NCBI GenBank assembly: GCA_031292355.1
Contig: JARLHI010000030.1
Location: forward strand, 124,001-188,000
DNA: 64,000 nucleotides
Reading direction: 5' to 3'
From: Candidatus Obscuribacterales bacterium
Lineage (GTDB): Bacteria > Cyanobacteriota > Vampirovibrionia > Obscuribacterales > Obscuribacteraceae
Part shown: positions 7,452-16,074 of the stretch, piece after piece
Position numbering within the stretch: position 1 is the stretch's first letter
How the letters are laid out: each line of letters begins with the position of its first letter
The notes under the pieces: generated by a model
What the model was told of the DNA's origin: nothing
The model's input: the letters and a program-made list of their open reading frames with translations, nothing else
The model's database searches: none
Position numbers and translations under genes: made by a program

Positions 7452-7656
7452 TCCAATTTAGCTCAGTTGCACAAACAAATGAGGAGTGGTCAAGTCTATC
7501 GTAGCGAATCACATTCTATACATTCCAGAAGAACTGATCGCTGGCGGTGCAAGAAGATGGTGCGCTCTACAGTTCGGTTATCCCTTGAGACTCTATGTCC
7601 GGCACTGTAGGCGGTGGCACTAATTTGCCAAGTCGAGGACTAAATCAAAAAACATC

Positions 7657-8010
7657 TTACCGAAGGACCAACCAACCGTCGGTTTCTTGCATGGTTTTAG
7701 CCGTGGACCAGGTGCCGTTATCTTTTTTATATCGTACAAGCCATTGACTCTGACTAGAACTAGTGGGGAAAACCGCGCAAGCCCCACTAACTGGAAGGAA
7801 AGACTTAACGAGCACGCTGTTGCCCGGGCTATCCCAATTTGCATCAACAGAATCACGAATCTCAAAATCTACTCGACCACCAGTGTTATTTCGTACGTGT
7901 ATAGCGAATTTCTTCGTGCCGACTGGTGGATTTGCAACCGAAGGCATCAAAGTGAGCGAGGCATTTAGCACAAAAAACAATGATGCTGCCGCCAAACATA
8001 ATTTTCTCAA
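7657..8010 (-). CDS. Secreted hypothetical protein, 117 aa
   Basis: The TTG start at 8010 has AAAGGAGG at 5-nt spacing. An N-terminal signal peptide (hydrophobic core LCLAAASLFFVLNASLTL, cleavage likely after PSVA) is followed by a beta-rich domain of about 90 residues with FAIHVRNNTGGRVDFEIRD, two Cys at most and a terminal GWLVLR. I do not recognise the family. It stands alone. The 200 bp between it and the Rrf2 gene hold no supported gene. Confidence 0.7.
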   Translation of the reverse strand: MRKLCLAAASLFFVLNASLTLMPSVANPPVGTKKFAIHVRNNTGGRVDFEIRDSVDANWDSPGNSVLVKSFLPVSGACAVFPTSSSQSQWLVRYKKDNGTWSTAKTMQETDGWLVLR

Positions 8011-8115
8011 ATTTGCCTCCTTTCTCGTATCTTAAAGTCGTTTATCATAGTGCACCGCAATGGAAATTGATAACCAAAGCCATCGCGTCCACCAATATTT
8101 CAACTCAATTTCACG

Positions 8116-9129
8116 CTAGCTCTTCTTAGCGTGTGGCGGTCCAAGGTACGGAAACACAGACAACGTGTCCGTGTGCGGAGACAGTCCATCGGGCGGAATA
8201 TCACCTTTGGAAAGAAAGGCAAGCCGCGCGTTAATAACATCATCAGCGAAACTACGACCATTGGGATAAGCCGCAGGCAACGATGGATTGAAGGAGAGCA
8301 TATCGGGCAACAAACTTTGCTCGTTGATTGCAGCAATAGCTTCTTCCCGAGTGTAATCACCTGTATGTCCCATCAAGTGAATGAACAATTCAAGCCAGCG
8401 TTTATAGTCATTAACTGGTTCGCTGGCGTTGTATTCTTCCTTTGTTTCGTCGGTATTGAAGAAACTGCTTACGGAAGGATGACCTGCGCGATCAACGTGC
8501 AAAAGTTTGCCATCCCGACGAACACTACATCTTCCCCAGATTCGAACAAAGGGTTTAGCACCAAGCTCGCTTGTTGGCAGCTCGAGCGCCATAGAAAATA
8601 CATTTGCTTCGGTATTCGAATCTACACCACTCCAAGGTGCTTTTCCACCATGACGTAGGGCTGTGAAATTTCTGCCACCAGAAGTGTCGTAAAGATTTTT
8701 GATGCCATCAAAATCAAAGAAAAAAGCATCGCTGCGCGCTCCGGCAGCAACAGTATAGTTGCCAGACTTAATGACGTTCGGAGTGGCAGTAAATGATACC
8801 TTACCATTGCTTATGACTTTTTCGCCGACGGCTTCAACAGAACGTGCGTCCTCGCCTTTGGCAACGAAGAGATCAAAAGTTTGCTCGCCATTTATCGGAG
8901 TCGAAAAAACAAAACTAAAAGACAAGTCGTTCAATAAATCGCCGTCATTGTCGATTGCCAATCGATAAATTGCATCAGGATGCAGCGCATCAGCTGTCGG
9001 ATTCGCATTCAGAATAATTACGGTCCGCGTTGGATCTGCAGGAGACTGAAAAGCGTATAGGTCACAAAGGTCAAGACGTTGATCGCCAAGAGGTGGACCG
9101 AGACTAAGACCAGTAAAATGATTCGACAT
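8116..9129 (-). CDS. DUF4331 family protein
   Basis: The protein starts SNHFTGLSLGPPLGD and continues RLDLCDLYAF and RTVIILNANP, the pattern of DUF4331, a family of about 300-400 aa beta-rich proteins of unknown function. DNDGDLLNDLSFSFVF and the repeated acidic turns suggest metal-binding loops. An in-frame ATG at 9204 is possible, but AAGGAG at 7-nt spacing fixes the start at 9129 (337 aa). No signal peptide is visible from that start. It is a single gene with palindromes in its upstream region, downstream of the CHAT gene in the same direction with a 173-bp gap. Confidence 0.85.
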   Translation of the reverse strand: MSNHFTGLSLGPPLGDQRLDLCDLYAFQSPADPTRTVIILNANPTADALHPDAIYRLAIDNDGDLLNDLSFSFVFSTPINGEQTFDLFVAKGEDARSVEAVGEKVISNGKVSFTATPNVIKSGNYTVAAGARSDAFFFDFDGIKNLYDTSGGRNFTALRHGGKAPWSGVDSNTEANVFSMALELPTSELGAKPFVRIWGRCSVRRDGKLLHVDRAGHPSVSSFFNTDETKEEYNASEPVNDYKRWLELFIHLMGHTGDYTREEAIAAINEQSLLPDMLSFNPSLPAAYPNGRSFADDVINARLAFLSKGDIPPDGLSPHTDTLSVFPYLGPPHAKKS

Positions 9130-9226
9130 TAGAGATCTCCTTGAGCGGTCTCCTGATTCAATAAAGACAGGCAAAATGCAAGTACGAGTTTTATGAGGCT
9201 CCACAACCGAAACCTAAGCACCACAT

Positions 9227-9246
9227 TACACTGTCACATCAGTGTA
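9227..9246 (-). promoter_or_regulatory. Dyad upstream of the DUF4331 gene
   Basis: TACACTG and CAGTGTA are separated by 6 nt, a 7-bp perfect dyad about 100 bp upstream of the DUF4331 start and between it and the CHAT stop. It may be an operator or the stem of a weak terminator for the CHAT gene. No T-run follows on the minus strand. Confidence 0.35.
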
Positions 9247-9260
9247 GCAGGTTGCAGTCG

Positions 9261-9273
9261 CACAATAATTGTG
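9261..9273. promoter_or_regulatory. Palindrome CACAATAATTGTG
   Basis: A 13-bp palindrome (6-1-6) lies between the CHAT stop and the DUF4331 gene. It is close to the dyad at 9227-9246, so the two could form a compound operator. It is AT-rich and might be chance. Confidence 0.3.
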
Positions 9274-9302
9274 GGCAGCAATATACCCGAACACACAACA
9301 AT

Positions 9303-11921
9303 TCAAAGCCACTTGCCATAAAGGCAAAATGCGGCCCAATAAGCAGGATCAGAATAATCAATTTTATCTCTATAAGAATCTGATAATTTGCCATCGCGCA
9401 GGGCAATCGCACTCTGTCTTAACAACTCCGCTATTGAATCGTTCGCTCGCCGTTTGTACAACTGATGAAAGTACTTGAGCATCAACTCAGTCGTGTATGC
9501 ATTTACGCTCCACTGAGAAAGTATCGCCGAACGGGCACCAGACAAAGTAATTGCCTGAGCAAACCCCGCCTGTTCATCAGCTCCAAGACTGCCCGACACA
9601 GCGGATTGACAAGCGCTCAAGACCACAAGGTTTACCGGAAGTTGAAGTTCGAGCCAATCTCGAACAGTAAACATCCCATCACCGAGTTGCAACGCCGAGT
9701 CGAGCGGATCTTGCTTTAGTATTGCGTGGCACGAAAGATGTATCAAATCAAAGGTCTTGCCCGATTGTTCGCGCAATTTATTTGAACTCGCTTCACCACC
9801 AATGATGGCACTGATAGAATACAATTCGGCAACCATCTGCGCCTCGCCTTCAAACGGCGGAACACCCATTACAAGGACATCGCCAGAATCAACATGCTTT
9901 CTCACATTTTCAACCATGAACGATCCAACTCCGGACACATAGGACGTCGCACAGATATCCATCAAAGCTCTGGTATCGTCGACATACAGAGCATGAAACG
10001 GAAGACCGTGAAATTCTCGATGTGGTGAAATAACAAGATGATCTATGCCTTCCAAATACCTCATTATTGGTGCAAGTATTATTTTGCCGGCTTTGCGCCA
10101 CTGGTGCATTCTTTCGAAGTCTGGCTCAAACTCCAACACTTCGTCGTTGAAATTTGACAAGAGCTCACTCAACTCTTCCCACTGTTCGCCTTGGACTATG
10201 TGAATTTCTGGCTTATCAACTCCAGCGCGAACCACAAATACAATCAAATTTTTTCCACAATGGAACAAAGAAAGTAAAGCAGTTCTACTTCCGAGAGAAC
10301 TTATGGTTTCGCACAACTTGCTCCAGACGATCCGACTGCCTTTGCGCATTTCAACATAACTATTCGAATCAACTCCTATAGAAATTATCTGCGAGAGCAC
10401 GAGCTCACGCTCTGCAAAAACTGCATCACGCCGACGCGAATGCTCTAACCTCTCTTCTTCGCTTGATGCTTGTCCCATTCCCTTCAAATCTTGCAATTCC
10501 AGCTCAAGCAACTTCTCCGATAAAGACAGCTCCTTCTCAATTAACCATTTTGGAACAGATGACAATTTAAGGTGCATTGCTGAATTCAACAATTGACTCA
10601 ATACCGCGGATTTTGCCATTTCCGCCACCTCAAACGCACGAACTAAAAATTGCTCGTCGCACTTGCGCCCGGGAGAAACCTTGCTCAAATACAACGAGAT
10701 TAGCTGTTCGTAAATGCGAGAAGCAGTCGACTGGCGATGCAATTTATAAGGCAATGATGATTTATAGAGCATTGTTTGAACTACAGCGAGTGCTTGTTCA
10801 AGAACTAAAATTGCGTCATCACGATAATGAGCACCTTGCCCTAGAGAAAAGCACTTTGAATTCAAAGTCGCGACCCGCAGAAGCTGTTCCAGCGTGTCGG
10901 TGGTCACCGCACCCGGCAAAGACAGTGCTCTTTTCTGCAACTGCGCAGCTCTGTGAAGCAATTTCAAATCTTTAGTGACGTCAAAATTCGCATCCAGAGC
11001 GAGCGCCAAATTGTGCAAAGCTCCCGCCTCCCAGGAACTGCTCTTCGGGCAAAGGAGCAAAGATTCTTCAAGGCACTTCAAGGCATTAACTAAGTCATCA
11101 TAATTGTTACCACTAACCTTCCATCTGTCCTTGAGTGCAAGCCCCAAATTCCTGATAAATATATGCATATATGGGTGCCGTGGAATTCTAGATGCCAGAC
11201 CTACCGCTTCTTCGTGACACTGGATGGCTCGATTGACATAGTCCAGATCTTCTGTTCGTTGGTACTGCTGATACAGCAGCATCCCGAGCAGGTCAATCCG
11301 TGCCGCGGGATCACCTAATTCCGGCGATTTACCTAGTCTCCACCCCGATTCAGCAGCCTCGATCGCCTCTTCTAAAGCAATAAGGTCTTTAACATGACGA
11401 AATTTATCCCACAGCCCGAGCGCCAAATATTGGTATGCCTCTGCTCTCATTGGAATTTGATTCGACTGAAGGGCCAATTCTCTTAAAAAACCTATAGCTT
11501 CTTCCAACAAAGAGGCTTGATATGTGAATTTAAATAATTCCAATTTGCACTGAGCCAACCACAGCTTCGTCGCGTCTCTTAGCGTGCCACTCTTCTCTGA
11601 GGCTAATATCAGGTTAAACGCATAAATCGCTTCATTTAAGTCCACACTGTTGCTGGAATGCCGATAGCGGGATTGGTGTGCGAACCCTTTCCAACTTAGT
11701 ATTTGATTGAAATGACCAGAGCGGCAGTCGACGCCACAAAAAAATAAATTTGCTTCACGAATGATTGAATCCAAAGCAGTCAAATCATTAGTACTAAGGA
11801 ATTCAGCAGCCCTTGCAATCATATATCTTTCCAAGATTGCTTTGTTGCCACGACCGAGAATCCCCGGACCATTTAGCATCTGGTGGCAAAAATGAATAAA
11901 GCGAATTATGTGTTTCCGCAC
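9303..11921 (-). CDS. TPR-CHAT caspase-like protease
   Basis: This 872-aa protein has a long helical N-terminal part with TPR-like repeats (recurring patterns such as WLAQCKLELFKFTYQASLLE and LNEAIYAFN...). It ends in a CHAT domain with catalytic His732 (IHLSCHA) and Cys771 (VLSACQS) and the closing PAYWAAFCLYG motif. CHAT domains are caspase-fold cysteine proteases; TPR-CHAT proteins include the Craspase peptidase and other stress or defence proteases. No CRISPR gene is nearby. The GTG at 11921 gives the longest frame but lacks a strong ribosome site, so the true start could be slightly downstream. It is divergent from the ArsR operon. Confidence 0.88.
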   Translation of the reverse strand: MRKHIIRFIHFCHQMLNGPGILGRGNKAILERYMIARAAEFLSTNDLTALDSIIREANLFFCGVDCRSGHFNQILSWKGFAHQSRYRHSSNSVDLNEAIYAFNLILASEKSGTLRDATKLWLAQCKLELFKFTYQASLLEEAIGFLRELALQSNQIPMRAEAYQYLALGLWDKFRHVKDLIALEEAIEAAESGWRLGKSPELGDPAARIDLLGMLLYQQYQRTEDLDYVNRAIQCHEEAVGLASRIPRHPYMHIFIRNLGLALKDRWKVSGNNYDDLVNALKCLEESLLLCPKSSSWEAGALHNLALALDANFDVTKDLKLLHRAAQLQKRALSLPGAVTTDTLEQLLRVATLNSKCFSLGQGAHYRDDAILVLEQALAVVQTMLYKSSLPYKLHRQSTASRIYEQLISLYLSKVSPGRKCDEQFLVRAFEVAEMAKSAVLSQLLNSAMHLKLSSVPKWLIEKELSLSEKLLELELQDLKGMGQASSEEERLEHSRRRDAVFAERELVLSQIISIGVDSNSYVEMRKGSRIVWSKLCETISSLGSRTALLSLFHCGKNLIVFVVRAGVDKPEIHIVQGEQWEELSELLSNFNDEVLEFEPDFERMHQWRKAGKIILAPIMRYLEGIDHLVISPHREFHGLPFHALYVDDTRALMDICATSYVSGVGSFMVENVRKHVDSGDVLVMGVPPFEGEAQMVAELYSISAIIGGEASSNKLREQSGKTFDLIHLSCHAILKQDPLDSALQLGDGMFTVRDWLELQLPVNLVVLSACQSAVSGSLGADEQAGFAQAITLSGARSAILSQWSVNAYTTELMLKYFHQLYKRRANDSIAELLRQSAIALRDGKLSDSYRDKIDYSDPAYWAAFCLYGKWL

Positions 11922-12056
11922 TGCCTGTTGGTTCGGTAATTCGGAGGTGAATGTCCCTGGAATGCTGAATGTAACGCATAATATTCAATCAAAGCAAGTA
12001 CTGTCGGGGAGATATTGGGCCAAAACATCAACTGCGTTATTTCCACTTGACCATAA

Positions 12057-12072
12057 TTAGCTAATTTGCTAA
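12057..12072. promoter_or_regulatory. Imperfect palindrome before arsR-type gene (operator candidate)
   Basis: TTAGCTAATTTGCTAA is symmetrical at 14 of 16 positions and ends 10 bp before the ATG at 12083, in the place of a normal ribosome site. AT-rich dyads of this kind are usual for ArsR repressors. Autoregulation is inferred, and the CHAT promoter on the other side may share it. Confidence 0.45.
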
Positions 12073-12082
12073 ATTGTTAAGT

Positions 12083-12388
12083 ATGAAAGATCCAACAGTT
12101 ATTTTCCGAGCTCTCGCCGACCCAACCCGCAGGCAAATTCTCAAAGCGCTTAAAGAGAAAGATCTACGTGCCGGCGAGATCGTGGACATGTTCACAATTT
12201 CTGCCCCATCGGTCTCCAGACACCTCAGCATCCTCAAAGCAGCTGAGCTGGTTGGCGAGCGCCGTGAGGGTAATTCAATAATTTATCGCCTGCACGTCGA
12301 ACAATTGGCGGTTTGCCTCAGCGAGTTCATCAGCACGGTTTGTCCAATGGAGATTCTCGACAGGCAACGCAAAAGGAAGAAGCCATGA
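12083..12388 (+). CDS. ArsR/SmtB-type HTH transcriptional regulator
   Basis: This 101-aa winged-helix repressor has the ArsR pattern FRALADPTRRQILKAL, then the recognition helix SAPSVSRHLSILKAAELV and the wing ERREGNSIIYRL. It lacks the CxC metal site of the alpha3 helix; the late Cys residues (LAVCL, STVCP) do not form a known sensor. It more closely resembles the SdpR/YlmH-like metal-independent ArsR group (inference). Its TGA overlaps the next ATG by four bases. ATG 12083 is preferred over TTG 12074. Confidence 0.88.
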   Translation: MKDPTVIFRALADPTRRQILKALKEKDLRAGEIVDMFTISAPSVSRHLSILKAAELVGERREGNSIIYRLHVEQLAVCLSEFISTVCPMEILDRQRKRKKP

Positions 12389-13338
12389 ATATAGCAATTA
12401 CTGGTGGCACAGGGTTTGTCGGAAGTCATCTTGCAAAGTCGCTGACAGATAAGGGGCACAGCGTAGTCTTAATCGCCCGAGGGCTCGATAAGCGTAACGA
12501 GACGGTTTTAAACGCAGAACGAACCCAGTACAAGGCCATTGGAACGTCAGATGAAGAGAAGCTGGTTGACGCATTTGCGGGCTGTGATGCTGTAGCACAT
12601 TGCGCAGGCATCAATCGAGAGCTAAGCCCCGGCGATTATGACCGCATACATGTTCAAGGCACACAGAATGTAATCAATGCTGCCAAGAAAGCAGGTGTCA
12701 AAAAGGTAGTGCTAGTAAGCTTTTATCGCGCTCGTCCAAATTGCGGCTCGCGCTACCACGAATCAAAATACCAGGCAGAAGAAATAGTGCGCAATTCCGG
12801 TCTTGACTATACCGTTTTGAAACCAGGAATGATTTATGGAAGCGGTGACCATATGCTCGATCATCTCAGTCACGTTTTTCACACACTACCGCTCTTCGCG
12901 TTAGTGGGCTTCAAGCAAAGGATTCTTGCGCCTCTGGCCATCGAGGACGTTGTGAAAATTATGGAAGTAGCGCTGCTTGAACAAAGGCTTTCTGGACAAA
13001 CCGTACCAATTCTCGGACCGGAGAAAATGACCCTGGAAGAATTGACTAAACGCGTAGGCAGGGTTGTGGGTCGGGTACCGATGCTCTTTCCAATGCCTGT
13101 GTTCTTTCACTATGGTCTGGCTAAGATACTTGAGGCGACTATGGAGATACCGCTTATAGCATTTGCACAGGTACGCATATTGACTGAAGGCTTCGAAGAG
13201 CCCTCTGGCTTATGCCAATCATTGCCTGAAGACTTACAACCTGTAACCAGGCTCACAGACGAGCAAATACGTAAAGGTCTGCCAAAGCCAGGTCCCTTTG
13301 CGCTGCACGATCTCAAGTGCAGGAGTGCGCGCGCATGA
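12385..13338 (+). CDS. NAD(P)-binding epimerase/dehydratase-type SDR (NDUFA9-like)
   Basis: This 317-aa extended SDR has the Rossmann motif ITGGTGFVGSHL at the N-terminus and a Tyr-x3-Lys pair in YHESKYQAEE. The motif CAGINRE and a variable C-terminal half resemble the NDUFA9/complex-I-assembly-like NAD(P)-binding proteins. The substrate cannot be read from the sequence. The ATG at 12385 overlaps the arsR stop (ATGA) and has AAGGAAG upstream; the longer frame from 12313 runs inside arsR and is not used. It is cotranscribed with the ArsR and DUF1990 genes. Confidence 0.88.
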   Translation: MNIAITGGTGFVGSHLAKSLTDKGHSVVLIARGLDKRNETVLNAERTQYKAIGTSDEEKLVDAFAGCDAVAHCAGINRELSPGDYDRIHVQGTQNVINAAKKAGVKKVVLVSFYRARPNCGSRYHESKYQAEEIVRNSGLDYTVLKPGMIYGSGDHMLDHLSHVFHTLPLFALVGFKQRILAPLAIEDVVKIMEVALLEQRLSGQTVPILGPEKMTLEELTKRVGRVVGRVPMLFPMPVFFHYGLAKILEATMEIPLIAFAQVRILTEGFEEPSGLCQSLPEDLQPVTRLTDEQIRKGLPKPGPFALHDLKCRSARA

Positions 13339-13928
13339 TCTCTCTGGGCAAACCGTCACCGCACGTAGTGACAGAGTATTTGTCGACTAAGCTTAATCAG
13401 GAGTTCTCTTATAACGAGGTGGGAATGACTAAACATCCCCGAATGGCTTCACCCGGCTATACAACCGATCACTACAGAATTCAGCTTGGCGAAGGCTCTC
13501 ACGTGTTCGATGAAGCCCATAGAGCATTGAAAAATTGGCAGCACTTCAATCTCGGCTGGCTAAATGTTAGTAGCACTGAGATACCGATAGAAAGCGGCGC
13601 GGTAGTCGGATTACTCACTTCTTACGCTGCCATCTGGTTGCTCTTCGCCTGTCGCATAGTCTATGTGGTGAACGAAGATGGGGCCACACAAAAATACGGC
13701 TTTGCGTATGGCACTCTACCTGAACATCCTGAGTGCGGCGAAGAGCGATTTACAGTGGAGTGGAATACTTCAGACAACAGCGTGTGGTACGAGATTCTGG
13801 CCTTTTCTCATCCAGCTTGCCTACCAACTAGAATCGCCTATCCCCTCACTCGCACCATTCAAAAACGATTTGCCAAAGACTCGCAGCGCGCCATGTTGGC
13901 AGCTACGACAGCAAATCCCTCCGCTTAA
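13335..13928 (+). CDS. DUF1990 family protein
   Basis: The 197-aa protein matches DUF1990: YNEVGMT, GYTTDHYRIQLGEG, LKNWQHFNLGW, IVYVVNE, then YGFAYGTLPEHPECGEERF and a basic C-terminus. Family members often neighbour YndJ- or NAD-epimerase-type genes, but no reaction is established. The ATG at 13335 overlaps the preceding TGA (ATGA) and has AGGAG at 9-nt spacing; a longer frame from 13317 has no ribosome site. It is the last gene of a tightly coupled three-gene operon. Confidence 0.88.
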   Translation: MISLGKPSPHVVTEYLSTKLNQEFSYNEVGMTKHPRMASPGYTTDHYRIQLGEGSHVFDEAHRALKNWQHFNLGWLNVSSTEIPIESGAVVGLLTSYAAIWLLFACRIVYVVNEDGATQKYGFAYGTLPEHPECGEERFTVEWNTSDNSVWYEILAFSHPACLPTRIAYPLTRTIQKRFAKDSQRAMLAATTANPSA

Positions 13929-13937
13929 GCAAGGATT

Positions 13938-14294
13938 TTAAGCCGCGGTATTTCGATGAAATGCGGATTCATTACCCAATTGTTGAGTGATATCGCAACC
14001 AGAGTGCCCACAACCACATCCAATAGCATCTTCTGGTACTTCAACATCGCCACAAAATTGATTGCAATAATCATTTTGACCTGAAATTTGGCATCTACAT
14101 GCTGGGCTTTTACATTCGTGTACCGCAGGCTCTATTGATGACTGTTCCACTGTAGTTGGGGTAATGGAAACACCATTCTTCGCTTCTTCAACGATTGCCT
14201 GCAACTCGTCAGAAATGACAAAACCAATCGAAACGACACCTTTCACGGCTCCTCGCAAAACTTTTCGACTTCCCTTCATCAAGGACTTAAACAT
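13938..14294 (-). CDS. Bacterial metallothionein with N-terminal extension
   Basis: The C-terminal 45 residues carry the bacterial metallothionein pattern: Cys61, Cys66, Cys68 (CKSPACRC), YC77, Cys81, then Cys93, Cys95 and GHSGC100, with His59 and His97. This is the same order as SmtA/BmtA (CxxxxCxC, YCxxxC, GCGHxGC). Such proteins bind Zn, Cd or Cu. Unlike the usual 55-60 aa proteins, this one has about 58 extra N-terminal residues that are basic and then weakly hydrophobic (VLRGAVKGVVSIGFVI), possibly membrane-associating. AGGTAGGG precedes the ATG. Confidence 0.8.
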   Translation of the reverse strand: MFKSLMKGSRKVLRGAVKGVVSIGFVISDELQAIVEEAKNGVSITPTTVEQSSIEPAVHECKSPACRCQISGQNDYCNQFCGDVEVPEDAIGCGCGHSGCDITQQLGNESAFHRNTAA

Positions 14295-14387
14295 ACATAC
14301 CCTACCTTATCGTTGATTTCATTGCATGTCCCATTCGGACTCCTGCTATAGCGTAGAGTTTAGTCATTGATCGCACATCACTCGCAT

Positions 14388-14414
14388 GGACGATTTGATC
14401 ACTGAGAATCGTCC
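14388..14414. terminator. 8-bp hairpin downstream of the small paralogue genes
   Basis: GGACGATT (14388-14395) and AATCGTCC (14407-14414) form a perfect stem with an 11-nt loop. A short TTTAT follows on the plus strand only, while the adjacent genes run on the minus strand. A weak 3' stem for the 14481 gene is possible. Confidence 0.3.
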
Positions 14415-14480
14415 TTTATGCTCATAATCTGACCCGTTCTGTAGCTCGAAACAGTCAATACCATACTTTCGACGATATTA

Positions 14481-14744
14481 TTAGCTGCATCGAGAATCAA
14501 GTAGACTCTGTGCGAAATCAACCAAGTCATTTCGGTCGCTATAACTGTAAAGTACGAACAACAATGTCATCAATCGCTGCGAATCCAGCATCACCATAAT
14601 TTTTGTCTGCGAGATATCCTTGCGCAACAGTTCGGAAATATAGGTGCCTAGTGATTCGACGTCCTTTTTTAACGAAAGGCATGTCAGTGAAAATATGTGG
14701 TCTAGATCGCCACGCTCAAATTCCATGAGTAATCCATTGCTCAT
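14481..14744 (-). CDS. Small hypothetical protein, paralogue of its neighbour
   Basis: An 87-aa helical protein of unknown family. It is clearly related to the 86-aa product encoded just upstream: both contain a ...YIS-L--- segment, a hydrophobic helix with LL, and a shared closing motif (YSDRNDLVDFAQSLL here, FSDRDELVNHVQNSV there). A GAGG site precedes the ATG. The pair probably arose by tandem duplication. No catalytic motif is visible. Confidence 0.6.
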   Translation of the reverse strand: MSNGLLMEFERGDLDHIFSLTCLSLKKDVESLGTYISELLRKDISQTKIMVMLDSQRLMTLLFVLYSYSDRNDLVDFAQSLLDSRCS

Positions 14745-14819
14745 CGCCAGGACCTCAAAACCAGAACCATTACGGATCTAGAGATGTTGGATTTGAAGCA
14801 GTGTTCCTATTGCTGAGTG

Positions 14820-15080
14820 CTACTGAACACTATTTTGCACGTGGTTAACAAGCTCATCTCGATCTGAAAAACGAAGCAGGATTTTTAGCAGAGCATCAAC
14901 TTGCGATTCCTCAAATATGCACTTGATCGTAGACCGATGTTCGCTATGTTCGATCAACCGAGAAATGTAATTTGAAATTTCTTGCTGATCACTGGTGGCA
15001 AGGTTTTTCGAAATTTCCACAATGTGCTGGGCATCGCTTTTACCAAAATCCATAAATACAATGCTGTTTCCTGCGTGCAT
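14820..15080 (-). CDS. Small hypothetical protein, paralogue of its neighbour
   Basis: An 86-aa soluble protein, helical throughout, with the same plan as the 87-aa protein 75 bp downstream: FMDFGKSDAQHIVEI at the N-terminus, ISNYISRLIEH in the middle and FSDRDELVNHVQNSV at the end. GGGAG lies about 10 nt before the ATG. The family is unknown; the arrangement suggests a two-gene operon, perhaps following the methyltransferase gene. Confidence 0.6.
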   Translation of the reverse strand: MHAGNSIVFMDFGKSDAQHIVEISKNLATSDQQEISNYISRLIEHSEHRSTIKCIFEESQVDALLKILLRFSDRDELVNHVQNSVQ

Positions 15081-15143
15081 TATGTTGTCTCCCGCTGAGT
15101 GTTGAAGCTCATGGCGATTGATACAGGATAAAAGTTCCTCTAT

Positions 15144-15911
15144 TTATAGTTTCTCGGCAACTAGCAAAAGACGCTCCGACCCCAATATGTACGGCTCACA
15201 ATCAGTAGACTCAAATAATTCAATGACGTCAAAATCAGCTTTTTCCAGCATTGCGCAGACTTCGCCGGCGGTGTAAATCCAGTGCAGCGCCTGGCGATGT
15301 TCCTCATGCCCATTGCGAATAAAAGTGTAGTCTGTCTGGACACAGCCTTCGCGGCACTGATACTTGTTCTCGATCAACATCAGCATATCGCCGACCTTGA
15401 CCCACTCACGCTCACCGCCATTCACGAGAAAACTTTCGGCAACCATGGCGCTGTCGAGCACGAACTTCGCACCAGACTTCAAACTATTGCCAATTGCTGT
15501 GAATAACTGGCTGGTGCCTTGACGATCGAAGTAGCCAAAACTGTTGCCCATGCAAAAGGCACCGTCGAATTTTTGCGCAAACGATATTGTGCGCATATCC
15601 CCTTGAACGAACTGGACGAGCTCGTTACCAAGCTTAGCGGTCTTCGCCGCTTTAGCAGCCTCACGCACAAACTCCTCACAGTAATCGAGCCCTGTTACTT
15701 TGTATGAAGCTTTGCCCATTGGCACACTGAGTCGGCCGTTTCCGCAAGGCACGTCGAGAAGGTGCGCGCCTTCCGCAACCGCGAGAACCTCTTGCAAAAA
15801 TGCGCATTCATCTTCGGTCTCTTCTGGAGATTTAGCATTACGCCAGAGCTCCAGCGCCGCTCCAGAAAAGAATGTTTTGTACCACTGATTTGCAGTTGAT
15901 TTATTCGACAC
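15144..15911 (-). CDS. Class I SAM-dependent methyltransferase
   Basis: The Rossmann-like fold is shown by motif I LLDVPCGNGRLS, then TGLDYCEEFV and VQFVQGDMRT and the central FDGAFCMGNSFGYF. The substrate is unknown; small-molecule methyltransferases of this group often start with WY..FF. A frame from ATG 15965 adds a lysine-rich KQIEKQIEK stretch but has no ribosome site. The GTG at 15911 has AAGGA at 9-nt spacing, and the sequence after it starts NQWYKTFFSG like homologues, so I choose 255 aa. Confidence 0.85.
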   Translation of the reverse strand: MSNKSTANQWYKTFFSGAALELWRNAKSPEETEDECAFLQEVLAVAEGAHLLDVPCGNGRLSVPMGKASYKVTGLDYCEEFVREAAKAAKTAKLGNELVQFVQGDMRTISFAQKFDGAFCMGNSFGYFDRQGTSQLFTAIGNSLKSGAKFVLDSAMVAESFLVNGGEREWVKVGDMLMLIENKYQCREGCVQTDYTFIRNGHEEHRQALHWIYTAGEVCAMLEKADFDVIELFESTDCEPYILGSERLLLVAEKL

Positions 15912-16074
15912 TCCATTGATTCCTTTTCTATTTGACTTCTCTATCTGCTTTTCTATCTGCTTCATGTGAGTCCAGTGTACTTTGAACGTCCAGCGCCAGA
16001 ACTATTTGAACACAATCTTTTACTCGCCTCTGAATTACATTACAATCGCAGCTAGAGTTTTTGAGCATGTCTAA

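Noticed and set aside
7560..7656. Short minus-strand run ending LVPPPTVPDIESQG that looks like a protein C-terminus
   Set aside because: A stop codon lies a few codons upstream and nothing before it continues the frame, so it may be chance.
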